Positions 27,336 to 36,021 of a DNA stretch of 64,000 nucleotides are shown in pieces. Source of the stretch: Nocardia sp. NBC_01730 (GTDB lineage: Bacteria > Actinomycetota > Actinomycetes > Mycobacteriales > Mycobacteriaceae). The notes beneath the pieces were generated by a model. The model was given only the letters and a program-made list of their open reading frames with translations, had not been told where the DNA came from and made no database searches. Where the stretch lies: the NCBI RefSeq assembly GCF_035920445.1, contig NZ_CP109162.1, positions 3,410,001 through 3,474,000 on the forward strand, given 5' to 3'. Positions within the stretch are counted from its first letter, which is position 1. Each line of letters starts with the position of its first letter. The position numbers and the translations under genes were made by a program.

Positions 27336-28440
27336 GAGCCACCTCCGCCGGGAGATCGAGCCGACGGTAGAGGTAGTAGGCGGCGCACGCGCCTTCCGAG
27401 GACACCATGGTGGCGCCCAACGGGTTGCGTGGCGTGCACTCCTTACCGAAGGCCGCGCACTCATTCGGTTTGATGAGCCCCTGCAGCACCTCACCCGAGC
27501 GGCAGATCGACGACTCGGCGGTGTGCAGATCCCCTACCGAGAAGCGCTCTTCGGCGTCGAACTCGCGGTAGCGCTCCGACAGCCGCCAGCCGCTGCGCGG
27601 AATCATGCCGATGCCACGCCACGCCCGGTCGGTCACCTCGAAGACATCCTGCAGCATGGCTTTCGCGACCGGGTTGCCCGCCGCGGCCACCGCGCGCGGA
27701 TAGGCGTTCTCCAGTTCGTGCCTGCCGGTTTCCAGTTGCAGCACGGTGCGGCGGATGCCCTCCAGGATGTCCAGCGGCTCGAATCCGGTGACCACCATGG
27801 GAACCCGGTACTTCGCAGCCAGTGGCGGGTATTCGTCGGTGCCCATCACCGTGCAGACATGCCCGGCCGCGAGGAATGCCTGCACCCGGCAGGTGGGCGA
27901 CTCCATGATCGCGGCGATGGCAGGCGGAACGAGCACATGCGACACCAGCAGCGAGAAGTTCCGGATGCCGAGTCGTTTCGCCTGATACACCGTCATGGCG
28001 TTGGCAGGCGCGGTGGTCTCGAAACCGATGCCGAAGAACACGACCTCGCGATCGGGGTTCTCCTTGGCGAGGTTGAGCGCGTCCAGCGGCGAGTAGACCA
28101 CCCGGACGTCGCCACCCTCGCTCTTGACCCGGAACAGATCCTTGGTGCTGCCCGGCACGCGCAGCATGTCACCGAACGAGCAGAAGATCACGCCGGGCCG
28201 TGCCGCGATCTCCAGCGCCTTGTCGATCACCTCGAGCGGGGTGACGCAGACCGGGCAGCCAGGGCCGTGGATCATTTCGATCTGGTCGGGCAGCAGCTGG
28301 TCGATGCCGTGGCGAATGATCGAATGTGTTTGTCCGCCACAGACTTCCATAATCGCCCAGCGTCTGCTCGTGGCGGAACGGATCCGGTCGAGCAGATGCT
28401 TGGCGAGCTCGGGGTTGCTGAATTCGTCCAGATACTTCAT
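27328..28440 (-). CDS. hypD: Hydrogenase maturation protein HypD
   Basis: 370 residues from ATG 28440. It holds the family motifs [37 protein letters not shown], and the C-terminal cysteine cluster ([29 protein letters not shown]) for a [4Fe-4S] cluster. HypD, with HypC, is the scaffold on which the Fe(CN)2CO unit is assembled. It overlaps hypC and hypE on both sides. Confidence 0.97.
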   Translation of the reverse strand: MKYLDEFSNPELAKHLLDRIRSATSRRWAIMEVCGGQTHSIIRHGIDQLLPDQIEMIHGPGCPVCVTPLEVIDKALEIAARPGVIFCSFGDMLRVPGSTKDLFRVKSEGGDVRVVYSPLDALNLAKENPDREVVFFGIGFETTAPANAMTVYQAKRLGIRNFSLLVSHVLVPPAIAAIMESPTCRVQAFLAAGHVCTVMGTDEYPPLAAKYRVPMVVTGFEPLDILEGIRRTVLQLETGRHELENAYPRAVAAAGNPVAKAMLQDVFEVTDRAWRGIGMIPRSGWRLSERYREFDAEERFSVGDLHTAESSICRSGEVLQGLIKPNECAAFGKECTPRNPLGATMVSSEGACAAYYLYRRLDLPAEVAHA

Positions 28441-28763
28441 GGCGTCACCTCTGGTTCCTCGCGTGGCGGCTCGGCCGCGGGGTTGTCGAGACCCGCCTGC
28501 TTGGCGGCGATGGCGAAGCCGTCGCCGAATTCCTCGTTCAGTACGCCGAGGTGTTCGAACTCGGCCAATGTCTTCAGCGCGGACTCCTCGTCCAGCCGCT
28601 GAATCGCGAATCCCACATGGACCACGACGTAGTCGCCGACGGTCGCGTCCGGGATGTATTGCAAGCACACGTCCTTGTGCACGCCGCCGAAGTCGACGAC
28701 CGACATCATCGTGCCGTCGCGCTCATGCAGGCTGAGCACTTTTCCTGGCACCGCTAGACACAT
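28437..28763 (-). CDS. hypC: Hydrogenase maturation chaperone HypC (first copy)
   Basis: 108 residues. MCLAVPGKV carries the essential Cys2, and GVHKDVC the conserved His. HypC shuttles the Fe(CN)2CO moiety between HypD and the large subunit. This copy has a C-terminal extension of about 25 residues (Pro/Glu-rich) beyond the usual end. It overlaps hypD by 4 bases, as expected for HypC-HypD partners. Confidence 0.95.
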   Translation of the reverse strand: MCLAVPGKVLSLHERDGTMMSVVDFGGVHKDVCLQYIPDATVGDYVVVHVGFAIQRLDEESALKTLAEFEHLGVLNEEFGDGFAIAAKQAGLDNPAAEPPREEPEVTP

Positions 28764-28780
28764 CGTTGCTCTCCTTCCGC

Positions 28781-31204
28781 TCATCCCCCGCCGCCCGCGA
28801 GGAGTTGCCCGAACGCGAGTCCGCCGTCGTTGGGCGGCAGCCGGTGATGGCTGATCACGGTGAACCCGTTGTCCCGCAGCAGCGCACACGACCGCGCGAG
28901 CAACAGGGCGTTCTGGAAGACGCCGCCGGACAGGGCGACGGTCGTCGGGGCCGCGGCGTAGCGGACCGCGAGGTCGAGCACCAACCGGGCGACGGCCGTG
29001 TGGAACCGCGCCCCGACCACCGCGGCGGGTACGCCGCTGCGCACGTCTGCCACCACGGCCGCCAGCACGGGGGCGGGATCGATAGCGGCGGGATCGCCCT
29101 CCCCAGGCGTGAACCGGTACTCGGTCGCGCCTTCCTCCGCGCGGCGCGACCGCCCTTCCAGCTCGATCGCCGCCTGGGCCTCGTAGTCGACCACGTGCCG
29201 CACGCCGGTCAGCGAGGACACCGCGTCGAACAGCCTGCCCATGCTGGAGGTGGGCGCGCAGCCCAGACCCGTCTCGAATTGGTGTGCCAGTACCGATCTT
29301 TCGTCCACCGGGCACGCGGCGACCGCGGGAATATCCTCGCTCCAATCGATCCCGGCAGACCAGAGATGTGCCAGCGCCATGCGGTAGGGTCTGCGGACCG
29401 CGAGATCGCCACCGGCAAGCGGCACATATTTCAGGTGGGCGAGCCTTCGGTAGCCCTTATAGCCGGCCAGCAGGACCTCGCCGCCCCATACCGCGCCGTC
29501 CGGACCGAATCCGGTGCCGTCGAAGGCGATGCCGACCACCTGCTCGGTGGCGCCGAGCCCGTGCTCGCCCATCACGGCGGCGATGTGCGCGTGATGGTGC
29601 TGCACGGTGTATACGGCTCGCTCGCCCGCGTGCCTGCGTGCCCACGCGGCGGAGCGGTAGCCGGGATGCGCATCGGCGACGAACTGCACCGGGCGCACCC
29701 CGGTGAGATCCGCGAGATGCCGCTGCGCCGCGTCGAAGGACCGCAGCGTGGCCAGATCATCCATGTCACCGATGTGCTGACTGAGCCAGGCATAGCGGCC
29801 GTCGGCCACGGCGCAGGTGTTCTTCAGGTCGGCACCGACCGCCAGGGTCGGCGGCAGCGGGACCGGCAGTGCCAGTGGCAGCGGCGCATAGCCGCGCGAA
29901 CGGCGCACCGGCAGCTCATGGCCGTCGAGCCAACGCACCACCGAGTCGTCACAGGGCACGAGGATGCGCCGATTGTGCGAGAGCCAGCCGTCCGCGAGCC
30001 CGGCGAGCCGGCTGTGAGCGTCGTCGTCCTCGTAGCAGATCGGCTCGCCGCCGAGGTTGCCGGAGGTCATCACCAGCGTTCGCGGGCCGGGCGGATCGTC
30101 GGGTAAGCCGAACAGCAGGAGGTGCAGTGGGGTGTAGGCGATCATGACACCCAGGTCCGGATTGCCGGGCGCCACGGATTCGGCTGGGGCCGGGCAACGG
30201 TGCCGTTCGGCGTTCGGCACGGCGGAAACAGCCGCATCGCGTGGCACGCCGGACCTGGCTGTCATCGGCGCCGCGGCACCGAAAGATCCGGGAGCGGACC
30301 CGGTCGTCTCCGGATCACCGTCGACCACGCGGGGTGCCGTTGACGCCGCCCGGCGGGAGAGCAGCACGATCGGGCGGGCCGGGCTGGCCAGCAGCGCGGC
30401 GGCCGCGTCGTCGACCACGACGATATCGCGGGCCGTCGCGAGGTCGGGCACCATGAGGGCGAAGGGCTTGTCGCCGCGGCGTTTCCGCCTGCGCAGTTCG
30501 GCAACGGCGGCCTCGTTCGCGGCATCGCAGGCGAGGTGATAGCCACCGATGCCTTTGACCGCGAGGATTCCGCCCGCGCGCAGCAGCTCACGGGCGGCAG
30601 CCAGTGGATCACCCGTACCCGGTCCGGAGTACGCCAGCGTCGGGCCGCACTCCGGGCAGGCGATGGGCTGGGCGTGGAAACGGCGGTCGCCGGGGTCGGC
30701 GTACTCCCTGGCGCATCTGTCGCACATGGCGAAGTCCGCCATCGAAGTCCGTTCGCGGTCGTAGGGCAGGCCGGCGATGATGGTGAACCGCGGCCCGCAA
30801 TTGGTGCAGTTGACGAACGGGTGGCGGTAGCGGCGGTCGCCTGGGTCGCGTAGCTCACGCTCACAATCGGCGCAGATCGCGACATCGGGCGAGGCCAGTG
30901 TGCGCCCGCCGCACGCACAGGTGGTGTCGGCAATGTGGAATCCGGTGCCGCCGCGCACCGGCAGGTCGGTCTGGTCGACCGATTCGACCACCGCGAGCGG
31001 CGGCGGCCGCAGGCGCAGCCGCTCGGTGAACTCGTCCAGAGCCGTTGGCGCGCCCTCGATTTCGATGACCACCCCGTTGCTGTCGTTGCTCACGCTCCCG
31101 GCCAGCGCCAGTTCGGCCGCGGTGGTGTAGACGAACGGCCGGAATCCGACGCCTTGGACCACGCCGCGCACGAGCAGGCGGCGCCGCGACCGCACGGCGG
31201 TCAT
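28781..31204 (-). CDS. hypF: Carbamoyltransferase HypF
   Basis: 807 residues with all HypF parts in order: acylphosphatase-like domain (VRGVVQGVGFRPFVY), two zinc-finger CxxC-x18-CxxC motifs (CADCERELRDP, CTNCGPRF, CDRCAREY, CPECGP), a YrdC-like domain (VKGIGGYHLACDA) and a Kae1-like C-terminal domain (HHHAHIAAVMGEH). It carbamoylates the HypE cysteine from carbamoyl phosphate. A Pro/Ala/Gly-rich insertion of roughly 60 residues (about 30155-30345) interrupts the YrdC domain before the PLHLLLF segment; this is unusual and may be an unstructured loop. Confidence 0.95.
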   Translation of the reverse strand: MTAVRSRRRLLVRGVVQGVGFRPFVYTTAAELALAGSVSNDSNGVVIEIEGAPTALDEFTERLRLRPPPLAVVESVDQTDLPVRGGTGFHIADTTCACGGRTLASPDVAICADCERELRDPGDRRYRHPFVNCTNCGPRFTIIAGLPYDRERTSMADFAMCDRCAREYADPGDRRFHAQPIACPECGPTLAYSGPGTGDPLAAARELLRAGGILAVKGIGGYHLACDAANEAAVAELRRRKRRGDKPFALMVPDLATARDIVVVDDAAAALLASPARPIVLLSRRAASTAPRVVDGDPETTGSAPGSFGAAAPMTARSGVPRDAAVSAVPNAERHRCPAPAESVAPGNPDLGVMIAYTPLHLLLFGLPDDPPGPRTLVMTSGNLGGEPICYEDDDAHSRLAGLADGWLSHNRRILVPCDDSVVRWLDGHELPVRRSRGYAPLPLALPVPLPPTLAVGADLKNTCAVADGRYAWLSQHIGDMDDLATLRSFDAAQRHLADLTGVRPVQFVADAHPGYRSAAWARRHAGERAVYTVQHHHAHIAAVMGEHGLGATEQVVGIAFDGTGFGPDGAVWGGEVLLAGYKGYRRLAHLKYVPLAGGDLAVRRPYRMALAHLWSAGIDWSEDIPAVAACPVDERSVLAHQFETGLGCAPTSSMGRLFDAVSSLTGVRHVVDYEAQAAIELEGRSRRAEEGATEYRFTPGEGDPAAIDPAPVLAAVVADVRSGVPAAVVGARFHTAVARLVLDLAVRYAAAPTTVALSGGVFQNALLLARSCALLRDNGFTVISHHRLPPNDGGLAFGQLLAGGGG

Positions 31205-31443
31205 GGTTGGTCTCCGCGCTGCAGCAGGCGCAGCCCGTCCAGCGCCGCCGCGGCGCCGGCCTCGTCGGTCTTCTCGACGACGAAGCCCATGTGGATGATC
31301 ACCCAGTCGCCCGGCCGCGCCGGATCGTCACCGAGCAGGCCGATATTCACCTTCCGCTGCTCACCGGACACGTCGACGAGTGCGATCTGGTCGTGGTAGC
31401 CATCGAGGATGTCCACCACTCGTCCCGGGATGCCAAGACACAT
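31201..31443 (-). CDS. Second HypC/HupF-type chaperone
   Basis: 80 residues starting MCLGIPGRV with Cys2 in place and the compact size of a standard HypC. It differs widely from the other copy 2.4 kb away (no C-terminal extension, QRKVNIGLLGDD instead of [10 protein letters not shown]; the conserved His is absent at that site). Paralogues of HypC (HybG, HupF) are often specific to one large subunit or protect it from O2. It overlaps the hypF start by 4 bases and lies next to the maturation protease. Confidence 0.88.
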   Translation of the reverse strand: MCLGIPGRVVDILDGYHDQIALVDVSGEQRKVNIGLLGDDPARPGDWVIIHMGFVVEKTDEAGAAAALDGLRLLQRGDQP

Positions 31444-31446
31444 CGG

Positions 31447-31989
31447 TCATTCCTCCTGTCGCACTCTGGTCGGCGACGGCGACGAGCCGTCCCGGACTGT
31501 GCCGACCTGCACCGCGTGGCCTTCGACGGGCTGGGCGCCGACAGGCATCAAGTCCGCGAGGACACGGCCGACAGCGGCGACCGCGTCGTCCACCGCGGCG
31601 GCGACGGGCTCGGACAGCCCGATCCCGTCGTCCACGGAGGCGACCTGGCAGCCGATCACGACGGTCGGCGGCAGCGCGCCGCCGAGCGCGCGCACCCCGG
31701 CGAACACGGCGGCAGGAGTCATCGCGTGCGCGTCGAGGTGCACGGCGTCGGCGTCGGCGGTTGCGGCGCGGAACACCTCGACACGGCCGGGCTCCCCGCG
31801 ATCGGGCAGCGCATCGATCAGCACCAGCGCGTCCCAGGCGTCCAGCAGGTCATAGGCGAGGTGCATGCCGCGAATGCCGTAGTCCATCACGCGCACACCG
31901 GCGTGGGGGTAGTGCGGCAGCCGCCGCACGACCTCGGGTCCGAATCCGTCGTCGCCCAGGAAGATGTTGCCGATCCCGGCGATCAGCAC
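31447..31989 (-). CDS. Hydrogenase maturation protease (HycI/HupD family)
   Basis: 180 residues from GTG 31989. The family motif VLIAGIGNIFLGDDGFG and the later LIDALPDRGEPG supply the acidic and His nickel-sensing residues (the second conserved Asp in the RVMDYGIRGMHLAYDL neighbourhood). The enzyme removes the C-terminal tail of the large subunit after nickel insertion; a tail of about 22 residues follows the last metal motif of the large subunit here. No ATG exists in frame before the motif, so GTG is preferred. The C-terminal 30 residues are variable. Confidence 0.88.
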   Translation of the reverse strand: MLIAGIGNIFLGDDGFGPEVVRRLPHYPHAGVRVMDYGIRGMHLAYDLLDAWDALVLIDALPDRGEPGRVEVFRAATADADAVHLDAHAMTPAAVFAGVRALGGALPPTVVIGCQVASVDDGIGLSEPVAAAVDDAVAAVGRVLADLMPVGAQPVEGHAVQVGTVRDGSSPSPTRVRQEE

Positions 31990-32002
31990 CGTGGCCGTCT
32001 GA

Positions 32003-32320
32003 TCACCCCTCCCCTTCGGTCGGCGCCGTCGCGCCGCCGACGTTCGCGTCGTCGACCTTGCCGGTCGCCGTCTCGTCCGGTTCGTTCGCGGTCTGCTTGC
32101 GTCCCTCGTAGGGCGGGGTGGCCGGTTCGGCGCTGGAGCCCGGCGTCGTGGTGAACTCCGTCCGACGTTTGGAGTCGGTGCCGTGGGCGGAGGTGGTCTC
32201 CTCGTGTCCGATATCGCCCGGTTCGCGTTCGGTAGGGCCACCGGCAACGGTGTCGGAGCCGGTGTCTCGCGAACCCGGCTCGCCGCGTGCCGCTTGCGGC
32301 TCTTCTCGTTGGTTACCCAT
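32003..32320 (-). CDS. Small hydrophilic protein of the hydrogenase operon, unknown function
   Basis: 105 residues from ATG 32320, which has a GGAAGGGAAAC ribosome site; an earlier ATG at 32344 is less well placed. The protein is rich in Glu, Thr, Pro and Gly with no hydrophobic segment and no Cys, and looks intrinsically disordered. No family was recognised. Position and good ribosome site support translation, but it could be a spacer or a rapidly evolving linker. Confidence 0.55.
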   Translation of the reverse strand: MGNQREEPQAARGEPGSRDTGSDTVAGGPTEREPGDIGHEETTSAHGTDSKRRTEFTTTPGSSAEPATPPYEGRKQTANEPDETATGKVDDANVGGATAPTEGEG

Positions 32321-32343
32321 AATGTTTCCCTTCCGGTCGGCCA

Positions 32344-32463
32344 CTACATGTGCCGAATCTTCAGATATCGCCGAAGATCCGGTATCGCCCGCAGGCCGAG
32401 ATACAGACCGGCCGCCGCCAGCACGGCGACGATGGCCGTCGAGATCACTCCCACCGCTTCCAT
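32344..32463 (-). CDS. 39-residue membrane microprotein (DUF6893-like)
   Basis: A complete ATG-to-stop frame of 39 codons with an AAGGAAG ribosome site. One helix (about residues 6-24, VISTAIVAVLAAAGLYLGL) is followed by a basic end AIPDLRRYLKIRHM. Small proteins with the same helix-plus-PDLRRYL plan are annotated as DUF6893 beside actinobacterial hydrogenases, as I recall. It may anchor a hydrogenase component to the membrane or act in assembly. Confidence 0.75.
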   Translation of the reverse strand: MEAVGVISTAIVAVLAAAGLYLGLRAIPDLRRYLKIRHM

Positions 32464-32476
32464 AGCGGACTTCCTT

Positions 32477-33802
32477 TCACTTGTCGGGGCTGTCGAGTGG
32501 CTCCAGTTCGTCGGGCGCGAAATACAAGTAGCGGCCGTACCATTCGTGCAGATCGGCCGCCGGGTCGTCGTCCAGCACGACACCGACATGCGCTTGCCCG
32601 TCGACGTCCTCGTGCACCGAGACGACCCGGGCGGGCTTGCCGTCGAAGAACAGGTCCTGGGCATCGGCCCGACGAGACGGATGCAGCCGGACTCGGCTTC
32701 CCTTGTGCACCAGCACACCCGCGACCGGCACCGCATCGGATTCCGGGCGAACATCGTTGTCGGCCGACGGGTCCCACCAATCGATGCCTTCGGGAACCTC
32801 CGGTATCAGTCGCGGCGGATCGAGGTGCGGGTCGCGCAGCACACCGTGCAGACGGCGCAGGTCCTCGGGCGTCATTCCGTCGCAGCGATCGATGATCTCG
32901 GCGGCGCGCGGATCGGTCGCGCGCGCCAGCACCTTCTCCTCGTCGGTCATTGTCATGACGCGCAGGGTGAGGATTTCGTCGATCTCGGTGGAGTCGAACA
33001 GCGGTCCCTCGCTCTGCTCGGCTATCTCCGGGTGGTCGTAGAGGATGATCGGCGAGATCAGCAGCAGGCTGTGGTCGCCGGACGGTCCGGCAAGCACCGG
33101 GAAGCAGCGGTGCCGGTCGCAGCGTTCGGCCGCAGCCGCGGCGGCGGGCGGCGGGTCCAGCAGCGAAACGAACTGTGCGCCAGCGACTTCCGCGATGAGG
33201 TGCGTACCGATCAGCGAGCGGGCGATGGCGTCCTGCTTGTCGGCGGCTGGCGCGCCCATATTGCGGACCGCGATCGTGAGCCGCAGGTACCGGTCGTCCT
33301 GGTCGATCGTGAGATCGAATCGGCCCGCGAGCGGCAGTCGGGTACGCACGAACGCGCCCACCAACCGTCCCGATGCGTCGGTGATCTCCTCGGTGTCTGT
33401 TCCGCCCGAAATACTCAGTGGCCGAACGAGATTCGTGGGCACCAGCGGGCCGACGACGAGTTCCCGCACGACGGCCTCGTCCCAGGACAAACACGACCGC
33501 GCATCGACGGTCAGCTCGGCGACCGGTGTACCAGCGCTGTCCACCACCTGTCGCCGCTGGAGCTGGAGGAATCGGATTGTGCAGGTGAGCATCGGGTTCT
33601 CGCCCGGATCGATCAGGCACTGCGCCGACATCGTCGACTCCTCGCCGAGCCCGGCCGCGGCGGCGCTGTCCGGTCCCAGCACACCGAACTGCCAGCGCGA
33701 CTGGTTCTTACGCGAGTTCGCCCGATACGGGTACAGCAGGTAGCCCTCGTACAGCACCGCGTCGGCGACGGCACGGGCGCGGGCGCAGGAGTCGGCGGTC
33801 AC
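32477..33802 (-). CDS. 441-residue conserved protein of hydrogenase operons, unknown function
   Basis: It starts at GTG 33802, overlapping the DUF6084 stop (GTGA). The N-terminal part (LYEGYLLYPYRANSRKNQSRWQFGVLGP) and a C-terminal module (VSVHEDVDGQAHVGVVLDDD, then EWYGRYLYFAPDELEPL) look like conserved blocks, joined by an acidic middle. Few cysteines and no membrane helix or nucleotide motif were seen, so it is probably a soluble structural or assembly factor. I know similar proteins only from group 1h hydrogenase loci; no activity can be assigned. Confidence 0.8.
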   Translation of the reverse strand: MTADSCARARAVADAVLYEGYLLYPYRANSRKNQSRWQFGVLGPDSAAAAGLGEESTMSAQCLIDPGENPMLTCTIRFLQLQRRQVVDSAGTPVAELTVDARSCLSWDEAVVRELVVGPLVPTNLVRPLSISGGTDTEEITDASGRLVGAFVRTRLPLAGRFDLTIDQDDRYLRLTIAVRNMGAPAADKQDAIARSLIGTHLIAEVAGAQFVSLLDPPPAAAAAAERCDRHRCFPVLAGPSGDHSLLLISPIILYDHPEIAEQSEGPLFDSTEIDEILTLRVMTMTDEEKVLARATDPRAAEIIDRCDGMTPEDLRRLHGVLRDPHLDPPRLIPEVPEGIDWWDPSADNDVRPESDAVPVAGVLVHKGSRVRLHPSRRADAQDLFFDGKPARVVSVHEDVDGQAHVGVVLDDDPAADLHEWYGRYLYFAPDELEPLDSPDK

Positions 33803-34446
33803 GGTAGCTCCTCCGAGCGGGCCAGCAGCTGGGTCACCGTGTCGTCGAAACCGAGCAGGCCGTGCCCGGACTTGTAGGCGGTGAGGGCATCGAGGGTGTC
33901 CCGGTGCAGGCGCAGCCAGCCGGTGTTCGGGAAGTGCGCCGCCATCAGGTCGTGCCAGACCGAGACCGGCATGTCGAACTTGTCCTCGCGGTCCCAGGGA
34001 ATCTGCTGGATCGCGAATCCGCCGCTGCCCTTGATGAAGACCGTGCCGCTGAACAGGAACAGCAATGGAACGACGCCCTCGCGCAGCGCGTGCAGATACT
34101 TCGACCCGGCTACCTCGAAGTCATAGGTGCACGGCATCGGCAGATCCACCTCCGCGCCACCGGTGAACCCGGGAACCATGGTGGCGCAATGCATCCAGAG
34201 GAACGACCGCTGCGTGGCGTGCCAGCGCTCGCGCGGGCCGAACAGGTCGGCCAGCCCCGAGCCTTCCTCCTCAGAGTAGCTGCGGCGGAACGGCTCGATG
34301 CGCACCTGCGCCCGCAGGGCGATCGCGTGCACGGGTTCCTCCGCGAGTGCGGCGATGCCGACTCGCGCGGACAGGATCGGTGCGACGGCGTACGGTTCCG
34401 GCTTCATCTCCAGCACGGCGAACGTCGTCGAGTAGACCGGGCTCAT
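33799..34446 (-). CDS. DUF6084 family protein of hydrogenase operons
   Basis: 215 residues from ATG 34446, overlapping the DUF5947 stop by 4 bases. Conserved-looking blocks are HAIALRAQVRIEPFRRSY, WHATQRSFLWMHCATMVPGF and DLPMPCTYDFEVAGSKYLHA. The second half reads like a beta-sandwich. Two cysteines (in HCATM and PCTYD) could bind metal. The family is known by me only beside hydrogenase genes; its function is unknown. It follows the pattern of tightly coupled accessory genes between the structural genes and hyp genes. Confidence 0.78.
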   Translation of the reverse strand: MSPVYSTTFAVLEMKPEPYAVAPILSARVGIAALAEEPVHAIALRAQVRIEPFRRSYSEEEGSGLADLFGPRERWHATQRSFLWMHCATMVPGFTGGAEVDLPMPCTYDFEVAGSKYLHALREGVVPLLFLFSGTVFIKGSGGFAIQQIPWDREDKFDMPVSVWHDLMAAHFPNTGWLRLHRDTLDALTAYKSGHGLLGFDDTVTQLLARSEELP

Positions 34447-35081
34447 GCCGCACCACCACCCCGTCGCGCGCGCGCCGACACGGTGGCGAAGAACTCGTCC
34501 AGGTAGCGCCGTACGTCCTGCCCGCCGTCGAATCCGCGCCACAGCAGCCGTATCCGGCCGACGAATTCGTAGCAGGCGTCGATCGGCAGCAGCAGGCAGC
34601 TCGCCGCCGCGGTTCCGCGTTCGGGCACCCGGATCAGGAGCGCCTCGACGTCGGGGGCGAGGACGTCGAGTTCGGGGTGCCGCTCCAGGATCGAGTTCCA
34701 CTGCGCCAGCGGAAGTTCCGATTCGGTCGCGCCCGCTGGTCCTGGATAGAAGGCCACGGTCCTGCCCAACGCCGAGTTGCGGAAGAAGAACGCAAGGCCG
34801 ACCGGTATCTCCAACGCGTCCCATTCGCCCTGGCTGATCGTGAAGCCGGGAAACGCGAGATACCGATCCGGCACTGCCCGATAGCGCAGCGCCGCGTTCT
34901 GGTCCACGAACAGCAGATAGCAGCTGCGGCATACGCACATCAGCTGGCGGCCTTCGACATTCACCACATGCTGGTGCTCGTCGGCGATCTGTTCGGCGCA
35001 CATCTCGCACCGTTCACCCGCCCGCGGCGCGGACTTGCCGTTGGCGGTAATCCGCTGCAGGACCCGGAACGGCGTATTCAC
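34443..35081 (-). CDS. DUF5947 family protein with cysteine cluster
   Basis: 212 residues from GTG 35081, overlapping the NifU-Rieske stop (GTGA). The N-terminal part contains CEMC (about residues 22-25) and, after a His-rich spacer, CVCRSC, making a likely zinc or Fe-S site. The rest (FPGFTISQGEWDALEIPVGL, FYPGPAGATES, ACYEFVGRIRLLWRGFDGG) is a conserved-looking soluble domain. It is found with hydrogenase operons as DUF5947; the role is not known. Metal-cluster handling or assembly is my inference from the neighbouring Fe-S scaffold. Confidence 0.8.
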   Translation of the reverse strand: MNTPFRVLQRITANGKSAPRAGERCEMCAEQIADEHQHVVNVEGRQLMCVCRSCYLLFVDQNAALRYRAVPDRYLAFPGFTISQGEWDALEIPVGLAFFFRNSALGRTVAFYPGPAGATESELPLAQWNSILERHPELDVLAPDVEALLIRVPERGTAAASCLLLPIDACYEFVGRIRLLWRGFDGGQDVRRYLDEFFATVSARARRGGGAA

Positions 35082-35992
35082 CCGCGCACCTCCACCGGCA
35101 CCGCCACCGACAGTTCGCCGGAGCGGACGAGCACCGGAAGTGGCTCGAGGTGTTCGTCGCCATCCACTCGCGCACCGGCGTGCACGGCGTCGAAGTGCGC
35201 TCGGCAAGTCGGGCAGCGCAGCACCGCGTCACCGACCGGAAACCCGGCACGCCGATGCAGCACGGCGCCCGCCAGCGAGTGGTCGCAGGCCGGGCAGCGG
35301 TCCCGGTAGGCGAACACGTCCGAACCCACCCGGCAGGCCAGCACCGCAAGCCCGGCGACGGCGAACCCGCCCACTTCGCCGGGACGCAGCTCGGCCAGTT
35401 CGGGGACCGCGATCCAGCTTCCGGACCGGTCGCCGTTCGCGTGCACCCGTGTGAACAGAGAGTCGGCGGAGATCAGCCCCGCCGACTCCGTCTGCGCGAC
35501 GACTTCGATGGACTCGATCTCCGGCGCTGCCGCACGGACCGCGTCCTCGACAGCCAGCTCCAGCGTCACCGACGAGGACGGGCAGCTGCGGCAACTGCCC
35601 GCCAGCTCCAGGCGGACCACGCCGTCGGTGATGCCGACCAGGCTGACGTCACCGCCGTGCGAACCGAGGTAGGGGCGCACACTGTCCAGCGCCGTGCGCA
35701 CCCTGGTGTGCACGTCGTGCGGATGCAACCCGTGCACGAGCAGCAGGCTCGCGACCAGATCGTCGCGGGCCAGCCGCTCGATCGCCGCCGCGTCCAGCAG
35801 CCCGAGCACGCGGGCCAGACCCGCGCCGTAGAGGTCGGCGACCTCGCGCACCAACTGTTCGGCGCGTTCGCGGACGAGGGTACCGCCCGCCGAACTCGCC
35901 TCCAGCAGCGTCTCGATGCGATCGCCCGCCTCGCGCCATCGGCTGTCGGGCGTTGCGTTGTCCTGGTCGTCCGGGCGATCGTCCACCGTCAT
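35078..35992 (-). CDS. NifU-type Fe-S scaffold domain fused to a Rieske-type domain
   Basis: 304 residues from ATG 35992 (ribosome site AGGACGGGAG); a GTG at 36025 that overlaps the large-subunit stop is also possible. The central part (YLGSHGGDVSLVGI, GSCRSCPSSSVTL) is a NifU C-terminal Fe-S scaffold with its CxxC. The C-terminal part has CPACDHSL and CPTCRAHFD, a Rieske-like arrangement in which His is replaced in part by Asp/Ser. The protein could deliver clusters to the hydrogenase small subunit or carry electrons away. It follows directly after the structural genes. Confidence 0.87.
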   Translation of the reverse strand: MTVDDRPDDQDNATPDSRWREAGDRIETLLEASSAGGTLVRERAEQLVREVADLYGAGLARVLGLLDAAAIERLARDDLVASLLLVHGLHPHDVHTRVRTALDSVRPYLGSHGGDVSLVGITDGVVRLELAGSCRSCPSSSVTLELAVEDAVRAAAPEIESIEVVAQTESAGLISADSLFTRVHANGDRSGSWIAVPELAELRPGEVGGFAVAGLAVLACRVGSDVFAYRDRCPACDHSLAGAVLHRRAGFPVGDAVLRCPTCRAHFDAVHAGARVDGDEHLEPLPVLVRSGELSVAVPVEVRG

Positions 35993-36021
35993 CTCCCGTC
36001 CTGTCGCCGGATCCGGAACAC

